Shown in pieces: positions 14,247 to 21,410 of a DNA stretch of 26,881 bases (positions within the stretch are counted from its first letter, which is position 1; the number at the start of each line of letters is the position of its first letter). The stretch is from positions 1 to 26,881 of the forward strand of contig CAIYOB010000187.1 of NCBI GenBank assembly GCA_903927685.1, given 5' to 3'. The DNA comes from an uncultured Planctomycetaceae bacterium (GTDB lineage: Bacteria; Planctomycetota; Planctomycetia; Pirellulales; Pirellulaceae). The notes under the pieces were generated by a model. It was not told the origin of the DNA, did not search any database, and saw nothing but the letters and a program-made list of their open reading frames with translations. The translations under genes and the position numbers were made by a program.

Positions 14247-16247
14247 CTAGTCCAGCGGGACAGGCTGATTCGCCACTCCGCCGGACTCCGGCGATTTGGC
14301 CACCCGGCACCTGCCAGGCGGGCCCACGGGTTCGTACAAGGCGCGGCCCAGTTCGGCCAACCGGGCCAGGCCGCGCGGCTCGCCGCTGCGGTAGACCAGG
14401 CCTCGGGGCATGCCGTCCAGCGCTTGCTCGAAATGCCGACAGACCACGGCCTCGGCGGCCGCCACTGCACGGCACACCGGACACGGGGCCGCCGGGGTGG
14501 CCTGGTTGACGAACACCGCCGACACCCGGACTTGCGCCGCGCGGCAGGCGGCCAGCAGATCCGTGGTTTCCGCCAAGGCCATCTCGGTCGGGATGCTGAC
14601 GGCCACCAACTGGGCCCGGGCGGGATCGCACAACAGCCCCCGCAATTGCTTTAATTGCTTGGACAGTCCCACCAGGTAGTCGACGATCCGCGGCAGCCGG
14701 AACACATTGCGGTACTTGAGAAACAGCCCAAACACGGCTTTCAGCCAGCGGTCGATCAACTCGGGCGTCTCCAGGAGCCGGATCAGATGCCCGGTCGGCG
14801 CCGTATCGAGGACGAACAAATCGTACTCGTCGGCGTCGAACAACGCCGTGGCGCGCAACAACGCCATGACCTCGTCCAAACCGGGGGGAGCCAGGTCCAG
14901 AACTCGCTGCACGACCTCGTGATCGAACTCGACCTCGACTCCCGCCCGGTTCAGGAGGGTCTCGAAAAACGCTTCGACTTCGCGGAGGTACCGCTGCTTG
15001 AGTTCCGCAAATTCAGCCTCCGCGTCGACCTCCATGGCCCACAGCCCCAGCGCCAGAGGCACTTGCCGCGGCCCGATCCGGACGCCCAGGCAGTCGGACA
15101 AGCTGTGCGCGGGATCGGTGGAGAAAAGCAGGGTCTTCTTGCCGTGACGCGCGGCCGCCAGGTACAGCGCCGAGGCACAGGCCAAAGTCGTCTTCCCCAC
15201 GCCGCCTTTGCCGGCAAACAGCAGCAGACGCACGTCTCGTCCCGGCGACGGCACGCTGCGTTCGACCCGCGGCCACGTGGGGAGCGGCGTCGTGGCCGCC
15301 GGGTTCGCCGCTCCCGGCACCCGCTCGACGCCGTCCCAAAACGCCGCCAGGCTCTCCCGGCCCCGGACCTCGCCGCCCTGCAGCGGAATCCCCCACGTGG
15401 TGAGGCCCGCCAGGCGGGGGCTGAACTTGGCCAGCTCCCGCGACTGGCGGGCCCGCAAGTCCAGACAGGCCGGGCAATCCGACTGGGCCGGAATGAGCCG
15501 ATTGACCAGGACGTCGGTGACCGGGATGTGGAGCCGGTTCAGCCGCGAGACCAGCCGCTCCGTCTCGTTGCGGCTCATCGCCTCGGCCAACATGACCGGG
15601 ACAAACCGGCAGTGCAGCGGGTCAGTCAGCAGTCCCGCGAGCTGCTCCATGGAGGCCCGCAGATCGTCCAGGAACGCGTCGGCGGCGTCCCGCGGGCCGC
15701 GGCCGTACAGCTGGGCGAGGAAGCGGTGCTTGGCCAACATCGCGTCGAAGGCGCCCAGCCAGGTGCGCATCAAACGGGGCAACTCGAGCAACCGCAGCGT
15801 ATGCCCGGTCGGGGCCGTGTCGACCACCAGGCACGAGCACGACTGACTCTGCAACAGGGCGGCGATCTCCAGGAACGCCATCAGCTCGTCAAACCCCGGC
15901 GCGGAGAGATCCAGGAAACTCGAGATATCCTGTTCGTCGAGGAAGGTGCCCCGCAAAGCGATCTCCCGGAAGTGCTGGGCATGGGCTTCCTTGAACCGCT
16001 CCAGACTCTGCCGGAAGTCGATCTCCCGGTACTCCAGGTTGGCGGGCAACGCCGCTCCCGCCAAGCTGTCGGACAGCGAGTGCGCCGGGTCCGTGGAAAC
16101 CAGCAGGATCCGGCGGTCCGGGAAACGCCGGGCCAAATGCAGGCTCGTCGCCGCCGAGCAGGTCGTCTTGCCGACGCCGCCTTTGCCTCCGAAGAGGATC
16201 AAGCTCAGCTCGCCGTCCTCCAGAAATGTTGGTCCCGTCGTTCCCAC
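14247..16247 (-). CDS. Double ArsA/Get3-like ATPase (TRC40 family)
   Basis: A 666-residue tandem duplication of the ArsA/Get3 fold. Each half has a deviant P-loop GKGGVGKTT (21-29 and 346-354), switch I STDPAHSLSD (51-60 and 376-385) and switch II DTAPTGH (143-149 and 481-487). Each also has a CxxC pair (258/261 and 589/592), which in Get3 joins two subunits through zinc. The fusion thus looks like a covalent Get3 dimer. Get3 carries hydrophobic tail-anchored proteins and ArsA drives arsenite export. No arsenic genes are near, and the arsenite cysteines were not identified. A chaperone role for hydrophobic Gvp proteins is inferred. The start is GTG at 16247, six bases after the gvpG stop, with GAGAGGG inside the end of gvpG as ribosome site. 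It occupies the gvpW position. Confidence 0.92.
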   Translation of the reverse strand: MGTTGPTFLEDGELSLILFGGKGGVGKTTCSAATSLHLARRFPDRRILLVSTDPAHSLSDSLAGAALPANLEYREIDFRQSLERFKEAHAQHFREIALRGTFLDEQDISSFLDLSAPGFDELMAFLEIAALLQSQSCSCLVVDTAPTGHTLRLLELPRLMRTWLGAFDAMLAKHRFLAQLYGRGPRDAADAFLDDLRASMEQLAGLLTDPLHCRFVPVMLAEAMSRNETERLVSRLNRLHIPVTDVLVNRLIPAQSDCPACLDLRARQSRELAKFSPRLAGLTTWGIPLQGGEVRGRESLAAFWDGVERVPGAANPAATTPLPTWPRVERSVPSPGRDVRLLLFAGKGGVGKTTLACASALYLAAARHGKKTLLFSTDPAHSLSDCLGVRIGPRQVPLALGLWAMEVDAEAEFAELKQRYLREVEAFFETLLNRAGVEVEFDHEVVQRVLDLAPPGLDEVMALLRATALFDADEYDLFVLDTAPTGHLIRLLETPELIDRWLKAVFGLFLKYRNVFRLPRIVDYLVGLSKQLKQLRGLLCDPARAQLVAVSIPTEMALAETTDLLAACRAAQVRVSAVFVNQATPAAPCPVCRAVAAAEAVVCRHFEQALDGMPRGLVYRSGEPRGLARLAELGRALYEPVGPPGRCRVAKSPESGGVANQPVPLD

Positions 16248-16253
16248 AATGGA

Positions 16254-16751
16254 TCACCCTCTCCCCAGGTCTTCGGCCGAGGCCCGGGTTCCGGCCAGCG
16301 AGCCTTCGGGATGCTCGTCCCCGGTCTCGTCGAACAGGAACTCGACCGCCTCCAGTTCGCTCTCTTCGTCGTCGTAGTCGTCTTCGTCGAACTCTTCGCT
16401 GTCGTCGATTTCCCAGTCTCCGTCGTCGGACTCGTCGGACTCGTCGGACTCGTCGAATTCATCGAGTTCGTCTGACTCGTCTGACTCGTCTGACAGGTCC
16501 GATTCGTCCGCCTGCTCTTCGGGGCCGTGCCGTTCGAGTTCATCCAGGCGATCGAGCAGTTCCTTTTCCCGCCGCTCGAAGTCGGCTTCGCTCAACTGCT
16601 GTGTCTCCAGCAGCATGTACAGTTCGCTAAGCTCCGTGCGGATGGACTCGGCTTCGTTGGCGCCCTCTTGTTGGGCCGCGTTATAGACTTCGCGGAAGAC
16701 CGCCATGATCCCTCGTGCAGGCATCATCAGCAGATTGTCGAGCAGGAACAT
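16254..16751 (-). CDS. gvpG: Gas vesicle protein GvpG with long acidic tail
   Basis: Residues 1-75 of this 165-residue protein are a normal GvpG: FLLDNLLMMPARGIMAVFRE, then AESIRTELSELYMLLETQQLSEADFERREKELLDRLDELE. GvpG is usually about 80-90 residues and is an assembly partner of GvpF/GvpA. Here residues 78-146 add an extremely acidic Asp/Glu/Ser stretch with few other residues, encoded partly by nonamer repeats at 16425-16494. The tail may keep aggregation-prone partners soluble or bind a basic protein. GGGAGG stands five bases before the ATG at 16751; an upstream ATG at 16772 is less well placed. It lies 63 bases after gvpF and is followed by the Get3-like gene after a very short gap. Confidence 0.92.
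   Translation of the reverse strand: MFLLDNLLMMPARGIMAVFREVYNAAQQEGANEAESIRTELSELYMLLETQQLSEADFERREKELLDRLDELERHGPEEQADESDLSDESDESDELDEFDESDESDESDDGDWEIDDSEEFDEDDYDDEESELEAVEFLFDETGDEHPEGSLAGTRASAEDLGRG
16425..16494. repeat. Nonamer repeats encoding the acidic tail of GvpG
   Basis: Three perfect tandem copies of GTCGGACTC (16425-16451) are followed, after an 18-base variant stretch, by GTCTGACTC copies (16470-16478, 16479-16487 and a partial third). They encode Asp/Glu/Ser triplets. The unit is nine bases, so copy-number change keeps the frame. Confidence 0.85.
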
Positions 16752-16814
16752 AAGGCCTCCCGTCTGGTACAAGCACGCGCGCTGGGCTGGCTGGAGAAGC
16801 GTCGCTGTCCGCCG

Positions 16815-17594
16815 TCAGGTCTGCAGGGTCACATCGACGAAGTTGTGCGGCGGCCAGGGACCGTTAAAGTCGAACGCGAAGTGATGGTCAAAGAACTTGG
16901 CCGCCGCAAAGACCCCCTGTTCAAAGTCCTTGAGCTTCTCCCGGCCCACCAGGCAGGCCAGGTTCATGACATCCCGTTCGTTGCGCGGGTTGTTCTCCTT
17001 GATCTCAAAGCAATGCCGCCCCAGGACGTTCAGCACCCGTTCCGTGTGGCTGGCTCGGTCGTGCATCAGGGCCTGGTCGAACAGTCGGCCCAACTCGATT
17101 TTCTCGTCCTGGGTCGGTTCGCGGCCGGCGCGAAAGACCCGGTCGCGAAGTTGCCGCAGGTCCGCGTGGTTGTCGACGAAATACTCGAAGATGTTCGCCA
17201 CGTCCCAGCAGACCCGCAGCCCCATTTCCACCTTGGCGACGAACCGGTCCAGCTGGTCCTCAAAGGCATCCCGGTTCCTGACCAGAATGCGGCGCACGGC
17301 TTCGGGGCTGTCCGCCACGATCCCGAACGCCATCGGGAGGACCGTCTCGGTCTCCATCAGCCGTTTCAGGACGGCGTGGTGCGCGGCGAGCCGGCGCCGC
17401 TCGGGCCGCAGCCGCTCGTTGGGCAGATCACTGACGACGGCGGCGATCCGGCCGTTGCCGAGGGCATAGACGTTGCCCCCGTCGATTCCGATCGGACCGA
17501 ACTCCGCCGTCTCGCCGGCCTCGATGACCGCGTACAAATAGCGGCCGCCTTGCTTCGTCGCCTTGGCCGGCTTGACCGACATTTTCGTGGACAT
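16815..17594 (-). CDS. gvpF: Gas vesicle protein GvpF/GvpL (first paralogue)
   Basis: A 259-residue GvpF/GvpL-family protein with the N-terminal RYLYAVIEAGE strand (18-28), the central HHAVLKRLMETETVLPMAFGIVADS block and VEMGLRVCWDVANIFEYF. The diagnostic end is FDFNGPWPPHNFVDV (about 241-255). GvpF binds GvpA in haloarchaea and is thought to stop premature aggregation or to seed the shell. This copy is the first of three in the cluster and the most typical. AGGAGG stands about nine bases before the ATG at 17594; a second ATG lies four codons in. A strong hairpin (17614-17639) lies between it and the preceding gvpV-like gene. Confidence 0.94.
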   Translation of the reverse strand: MSTKMSVKPAKATKQGGRYLYAVIEAGETAEFGPIGIDGGNVYALGNGRIAAVVSDLPNERLRPERRRLAAHHAVLKRLMETETVLPMAFGIVADSPEAVRRILVRNRDAFEDQLDRFVAKVEMGLRVCWDVANIFEYFVDNHADLRQLRDRVFRAGREPTQDEKIELGRLFDQALMHDRASHTERVLNVLGRHCFEIKENNPRNERDVMNLACLVGREKLKDFEQGVFAAAKFFDHHFAFDFNGPWPPHNFVDVTLQT

Positions 17595-17613
17595 GGCGAA
17601 TTGCCTCCTGGTG

Positions 17614-17639
17614 CGTCCCCCGGATTGCGCCGGGGGACG
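17614..17639 (-). terminator. Strong hairpin between the gvpV-like gene and gvpF
   Basis: A perfect 10-bp inverted repeat, CGTCCCCCGG (17614-17623) and CCGGGGGACG (17630-17639), has a six-base loop. It begins 10 bases after the stop of the gvpV-like gene and ends 20 bases before gvpF. There is no T-run, and the ribosome site of gvpF follows at once. It repeats the arrangement seen after gvpA and may cause partial termination, block exonucleases or mark a processing point. Confidence 0.65.
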
Positions 17640-17648
17640 AGGGGTGGG

Positions 17649-17960
17649 TTAGTAGCTGAATTCCTTGGCTTTAACTCGCCGCGCCGCCTCCGTGGGCAGC
17701 GTCGGACAGACTTTGGCGACCATCTCGGGCGTCTTGACGAACGCCTGCAAACGTTCCTCCTTGTCGGCGATCTCGGTGAGCCGGCGGACGATCTCCTCTT
17801 GCCGGCGGGCGGCCACGGCCAGTTCCTTGTTCAGCCGTTCCTTCTCGTTGGACAGGATCGACAACTCCAGCAAGGCGCCGGAGGACGTCCGCACACGGCG
17901 TCCATCGACCATCGCTCCCATCGTTTTCAGACTCCGCAGACTCTTTCTTCGATCCGCCAT
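17649..17960 (-). CDS. Small coiled-coil protein in the gvpV position
   Basis: A 103-residue protein with a basic N-terminus (MADRRKSLRSLKTM), a short segment VDGRRVRTSSGALLELSIL, then a charged coiled coil (about 38-75: NEKERLNKELAVAARRQEEIVRRLTEIADKEERL) and a tail ending KAKEFSY. No known domain was recognised with certainty. Its place directly before gvpF and gvpG matches gvpV of Serratia, a small protein of unknown action. The start at 17960 has GGGAGA about eight bases upstream; a frame reaching 18062 would cross the promoter candidate and is rejected. It is the first gene of the assembly operon and is followed by a strong hairpin. Confidence 0.72.
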   Translation of the reverse strand: MADRRKSLRSLKTMGAMVDGRRVRTSSGALLELSILSNEKERLNKELAVAARRQEEIVRRLTEIADKEERLQAFVKTPEMVAKVCPTLPTEAARRVKAKEFSY

Positions 17961-18005
17961 CGTGGTCTCTCCCTCGTTGATTGCTCCGCCTGCCGGCGCG
18001 CGCCG

Positions 18006-18018
18006 CCCGCCAAGCGGG
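18006..18018 (-). other. Small hairpin at the predicted 5' end of the assembly operon transcript
   Basis: CCCGC (18006-18010), loop CAA, GCGGG (18014-18018). The predicted sigma-54 start lies at about 18017, so the transcript would begin with or inside this stem. Such 5' stems can protect mRNA from decay. The call depends on the promoter prediction. Confidence 0.35.
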
Positions 18019-18025
18019 ACTGGGG

Positions 18026-18043
18026 TTGCGAACGCTGTGCCAG
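18026..18043 (-). promoter_or_regulatory. Sigma-54 (-24/-12) promoter candidate for the gvpV-like/gvpF operon
   Basis: On the minus strand CTGGCACAGCGTTCGCAA gives TGGCAC with GG at 18041-18040 and GC at 18029-18028, ten bases apart, an even better match to the sigma-54 consensus than the gvpA copy. It lies in the 102-base gap between the histidine kinase stop and the gvpV-like start, about 57 bases of leader before the ATG. Sixteen bases are identical to the gvpA promoter candidate, and both have AGAGAA just upstream. Confidence 0.78.
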
Positions 18044-18062
18044 TTCTCTGCAGTCCGCCCAT

Positions 18063-19766
18063 TTACGGTTCGAAACTCCTTGACCAGCCGGCCTTCGGGG
18101 ATTCCGCCGCCGGTTCGCCGGACAGGGCCGGCACACCGTCGCGCGGAATCCGCTTACCACTCGGTGGTATCGAATTCCCACCGCTGTCCGGGTTCAACAG
18201 CGGCAGGACGACTTTGACGACCGTCCCCCGCCCCTCCCGGCTGGCAATCTCAATATTCCCCTCATGCTGCTGGACAATGGTGTGACAGATGGACAGGCCC
18301 AGGCCGGTCCCCTTGCCGACCGGGATGGCCGTGAAGAACGGGTCGAAGACCTGGCTCAGGTGGGCGGGCGAGATCCCGCAACCCGTATCGGCGACGAGCA
18401 GGATGGCCTGCGCGTCGTTCTTCTTGAGGACGATGTCGATCCGCCCGCCGCGATTGCCCAGCGCGTTGACACCGTTCTGGAGCAGATTGGTGAGCAGTTG
18501 TTGCAGCAGGCAGGCGTTGCCGCGAACGGTCACCTGCGAGTCCGGAAGATCCATCCAGATGTCCCACGTCCGGGCCTCCGGCTGATGGTTCAACAGGGCC
18601 ACCGCCTCGCGGATCACCAACCCGAGATCCAGCGCCGTCTTGCGCCCCTGGTCGGACGGCCGGGCAAAGCACAGCAGGTTTTCGATGATCCCGCCCATTC
18701 GCATGGCGCCCCGGAAGATCCGCTCGACACAGTCCGCGGCGACGTCAGGCGCGAGGACTTTCTCGCGGAGCAGCTGGGCGGACGAGGAAACCACGGCCAG
18801 CGGGTTGCGGAGTTCGTGCGCAATGCCGCCCGCCATGACGCCCAAGGCCCGGAGCTTCTCCGTCTGCAGCATCTGGGCTTCGAGCTTCCGCCGTTCCGTC
18901 AAATCGCGGCCTACGGCGACCAGCCCCACGACCCGGCCGTCCGCATCGCGCATCGCCGAGAAGACCCAGGAGATCGGAGTCGCATGGCCGTCGCGGCTGG
19001 CCAGCTCCAGTTCCACCCGCTCGGTCAGTCCGGCCCGGCGGACTCGCTCCAGGGTCTGGGCCAGGATCTGCCGCTGCGGCTCGACGCACAGGTCGGACAG
19101 CATCCGGCCGCGGACTTCGCTCTCCGGCAGACCGATGACGTTGACGGCGGCGGTGTTCCAGGTCAAGATCTTGCCGGAGGGACACATCGACAGCACGATG
19201 TCGCTGGCGCTCTCGATCACGCTGGCCAGGTGCCGCTCGGCGTTGCGGACCTCCTCGCCCAGCCGGATCATGTCGGTGATGTCCTCCATCAACAGCACGA
19301 CGTTCCGGACTTCCTTGTCGCGGCGGAACGGAATGAAGCTGTAGTAATAGGTGCGGGCGGGCAGACCCGGCGCCCGGTAGACCATTCGTTCGCCCTCCAC
19401 GGCCTTGCCGCTGCGGAAGACCTCGGAGACCCGCCGCTGGAAGTTCATGTCCCGATAGATGACGGCCGGGAAGACCTCCTCCAGCCGATGGCCGATCACG
19501 GCCGACTCGGCCAGCCGCGAGCGGGCCAGGAATTTCTGGTTGGCCGAGACGATGCGCAACTGGTAATCCAGCAGCAAGACCGACGAGGGAATGCTGTCCA
19601 ACAGCATCAGGCACGGCCGGCCGTCGCGATTGGCTTCTCGCGCGTCGCCGTCCGCGGCGTTCCGCGCTTGGCCGGACATCAGGCACAACGCGCAGTGGCC
19701 TCCCAGGGGCCCCGGCGCGGCGGCACCTCCTGGCAGCGGTTCGGGCACGGATGTCGTTCGGCTCAT
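18063..19766 (-). CDS. PAS-domain sensor histidine kinase of the gas vesicle cluster
   Basis: A 567-residue kinase with PAS at about 52-165, a second PAS at 178-292 and HisKA at 300-370 with GIAHELRNP (His317). The HATPase at 380-525 has LLQNGVNAL (N box), DTGCGI (G1) and GKGTGLGL (G2). This NtrB-like arrangement has no membrane segments, so it probably senses a cytoplasmic signal; the N-terminal CALC could be redox- or metal-active. It is the last gene of the operon that encodes the NtrC-type activator, its likely partner. The start at 19766 overlaps the gvpF/L stop by ATGA; a longer frame to 20423 runs against gvpF/L. Its place after two gvpF genes matches gvrB of Serratia. The 3' end carries a palindromic regulatory element. 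Confidence 0.92.
   Translation of the reverse strand: MSRTTSVPEPLPGGAAAPGPLGGHCALCLMSGQARNAADGDAREANRDGRPCLMLLDSIPSSVLLLDYQLRIVSANQKFLARSRLAESAVIGHRLEEVFPAVIYRDMNFQRRVSEVFRSGKAVEGERMVYRAPGLPARTYYYSFIPFRRDKEVRNVVLLMEDITDMIRLGEEVRNAERHLASVIESASDIVLSMCPSGKILTWNTAAVNVIGLPESEVRGRMLSDLCVEPQRQILAQTLERVRRAGLTERVELELASRDGHATPISWVFSAMRDADGRVVGLVAVGRDLTERRKLEAQMLQTEKLRALGVMAGGIAHELRNPLAVVSSSAQLLREKVLAPDVAADCVERIFRGAMRMGGIIENLLCFARPSDQGRKTALDLGLVIREAVALLNHQPEARTWDIWMDLPDSQVTVRGNACLLQQLLTNLLQNGVNALGNRGGRIDIVLKKNDAQAILLVADTGCGISPAHLSQVFDPFFTAIPVGKGTGLGLSICHTIVQQHEGNIEIASREGRGTVVKVVLPLLNPDSGGNSIPPSGKRIPRDGVPALSGEPAAESPKAGWSRSFEP
18155..18172. promoter_or_regulatory. Palindromic activator-site candidate upstream of the gvpV-like promoter
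   Basis: TACCAC (18155-18160), three bases, GTGGTA (18164-18169) form a dyad inside the 3' end of the kinase gene. A weaker outer pair GGAAT (18145-18149) / ATTCC (18174-18178) frames it. Its centre is 121 bases upstream of the -24 element. Eighteen bases match the site upstream of gvpA at 17 positions, in opposite orientation relative to transcription, as allowed for enhancer sites. Confidence 0.65.
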
Positions 19767-20539
19767 GAGTCCAGTCCCGGAGGTTGGGAAGTCATGAAGT
19801 TGTAGGGCGGCCAGGGGCCGGTCAGCAGCAGGCGCTCCGGCCGCGCCCGTTCCAGATCGTCGTAGACGGCGCGAAAGCGAGCGCAGGCCGGCCGGGGAAC
19901 CAGGAAGTAGAGCGAGCTGAATCGATGCTGGCTGGTGCTGCCCTGGTCCGCGGCCGACTTGACGAACAGCCCGGCCAAGGCCTGTTCGAGACTGCCACGG
20001 ATTCCCTGCCGCGCCTCGGCATGTCTGTCCCGATGCGCATAGCCCGCTTGCCGCTCGAGCAGGTAGCTTGCGCCGCGCCGCGTGCCGGCCGGGGGGGCTG
20101 CCGCGAACTCGTCCCGCGGGGCCGCGGGCAGCGTGCCGGGCGAACGGAATGGCCTGCCGGGCACCCCCGACTCCTGCCGGCCGTTCTCCGCCGGCAGAAC
20201 GCGAATGCCAAACTCGACGCAACCCTCGACCAGCTCGAGGCCGGCGCGGTACGTGGCGTCGTGCCGCCGCAGCAGAGCGTCCAGCTGCGCGGGGTCGTCC
20301 AACCAACAGCCGAATCGCATCGGCAGCAAGGTGACCCGTTGAAACAGCTCGTTCACAATGCGGGCATGGTCCAACAGTTGCCGGATCTGCGGATGCGCGC
20401 GGACGACCGGAACCCGGGAACAAGCGGCCGCCAGCGAGCCCGCGCGGACGATTTCCAGCGGCCAGCCGTCCCAGCCGGCTGGTGCGTCCAGCCGGTCGGC
20501 GTCTTCGGTTTCGAGAATCGCATGCATCAGGAAGCTCAC
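19763..20539 (-). CDS. Gas vesicle protein GvpF/GvpL (second paralogue)
   Basis: A 258-residue divergent GvpF/L protein: MHAILETED at the N-terminus, RIVNELFQRVTLLPMRFGCWLDDPAQLDALL in the middle, a poorly conserved Pro/Ala-rich stretch around 125-165, then FLVPRPACARFRAVYDDLERARPERLLLTGPWPPYNF at the end. The closing GPWPPYNF is the family mark. The start is taken as GTG at 20539, which overlaps the previous stop as GTGA and has GGAG eight bases upstream; an ATG four codons later is the alternative. The stop overlaps the histidine kinase start. Being placed in the regulatory operon and being divergent, it may have an early or regulatory task rather than duplicate the first gvpF. It corresponds in order to one of gvpF2/gvpF3 of Serratia. 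Confidence 0.86.
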   Translation of the reverse strand: MSFLMHAILETEDADRLDAPAGWDGWPLEIVRAGSLAAACSRVPVVRAHPQIRQLLDHARIVNELFQRVTLLPMRFGCWLDDPAQLDALLRRHDATYRAGLELVEGCVEFGIRVLPAENGRQESGVPGRPFRSPGTLPAAPRDEFAAAPPAGTRRGASYLLERQAGYAHRDRHAEARQGIRGSLEQALAGLFVKSAADQGSTSQHRFSSLYFLVPRPACARFRAVYDDLERARPERLLLTGPWPPYNFMTSQPPGLDS

Positions 20540-21354
20540 AGCGTCGGCTCCATCAGGTCGGGGCAGAAGTTGTACGGGGGCCACGGGCCGGTGGTCTGCA
20601 GGGTCAGTCCTTGCGCGGCGTGTTCGTCCTGGACCCGTTCGATTTCCGCGTGAAAGGCGTCTACGGTCGTCCGCGGCAGCAGGAACGCCGCATGGAAGAC
20701 GGTCTCCAAATCGGCTCCGGCGACCTGCCGGGAGCGCAGCGTGCGCACGCTGGCGGCATGGGGCCCCAAGCGTTCCGACAACTGTTCCGCCAGGGCATAA
20801 CCCCACTGCCGGGCCTGTTTCTGGGTGTCCGCCTTGAGCCGCTTTTCCTGGAAATAACGGGTTCCCGGACTGTTCGGCAGCCGCCGCCAGCGTTCCGCCA
20901 GCGCCGCATCGTGATCCTGCAGCCAGTGCCGGGTCAGCTCGAGGTCCAGGAGCCCCTTGACCGCCCACTCTTCGACCCCGGCCATGGAATCCAGGAAATG
21001 CGAAATGAGCACTCGGCGGGCCGCGACAAACTCGACCAAGGCGGCCTCGCAGGAGAACACGGCGCCGAAGCGGACCGGCAACACGGGAGACATCGCCATC
21101 TGGGACTCGATGATCTCCTCGTGCGCCAGCGCCCGGGGAATCAGCCAGTCGGAGTCCTGCAGCCGCGCTTCGTCTGGCGGTTCCCAGTCGGCCAGCGACA
21201 CGCGGGCAAAGACCACCGCCACGTCCTGGATGACCATCGTCTCGATGCCCGCAGAACCGCCGGACGCGCCCGGACGCGCAAAGCAGTACAGGTAGACACC
21301 CTGGCGGTCCTGCCCGGCGCTGCACTTCTGCCTGTCAGTGGCTGTCGAGGTCAA
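20536..21354 (-). CDS. Gas vesicle protein GvpF/GvpL (third paralogue)
   Basis: A 272-residue GvpF/L protein: GVYLYCFARPG (19-29), ALAHEEIIESQMAMSPVLPVRFGAVFSC in the middle, YFQEKRLKAD and the ending LTLQTTGPWPPYNFCPDL. The start is TTG at 21354, supported by AGGAGA (21363-21368) eight bases upstream and by the family's usual distance to the YLY motif. It begins 56 bases after the sigma-54 activator gene and overlaps the next gvpF/L by GTGA. Together with the second copy it suggests a heteromeric pair. GvpF/L proteins bind GvpA during assembly; this copy's own partner is unknown. Confidence 0.87.
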   Translation of the reverse strand: MTSTATDRQKCSAGQDRQGVYLYCFARPGASGGSAGIETMVIQDVAVVFARVSLADWEPPDEARLQDSDWLIPRALAHEEIIESQMAMSPVLPVRFGAVFSCEAALVEFVAARRVLISHFLDSMAGVEEWAVKGLLDLELTRHWLQDHDAALAERWRRLPNSPGTRYFQEKRLKADTQKQARQWGYALAEQLSERLGPHAASVRTLRSRQVAGADLETVFHAAFLLPRTTVDAFHAEIERVQDEHAAQGLTLQTTGPWPPYNFCPDLMEPTL

Positions 21355-21410
21355 GATTGGGGTCTCCTGTGACGCAAAGGGCGGGGAACGAGGGCCGGAC
21401 CGCGTCGGGC

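Noticed and set aside
14655..16475. A 606-codon plus-strand frame
   Set aside because: Antisense shadow of the double ArsA/Get3 gene and gvpG; Gln/Arg-rich low-quality protein without motifs.
16527..18083. A 518-codon plus-strand frame
   Set aside because: Antisense to gvpG, gvpF and the gvpV-like gene, and it crosses the promoter region; no recognisable domain.
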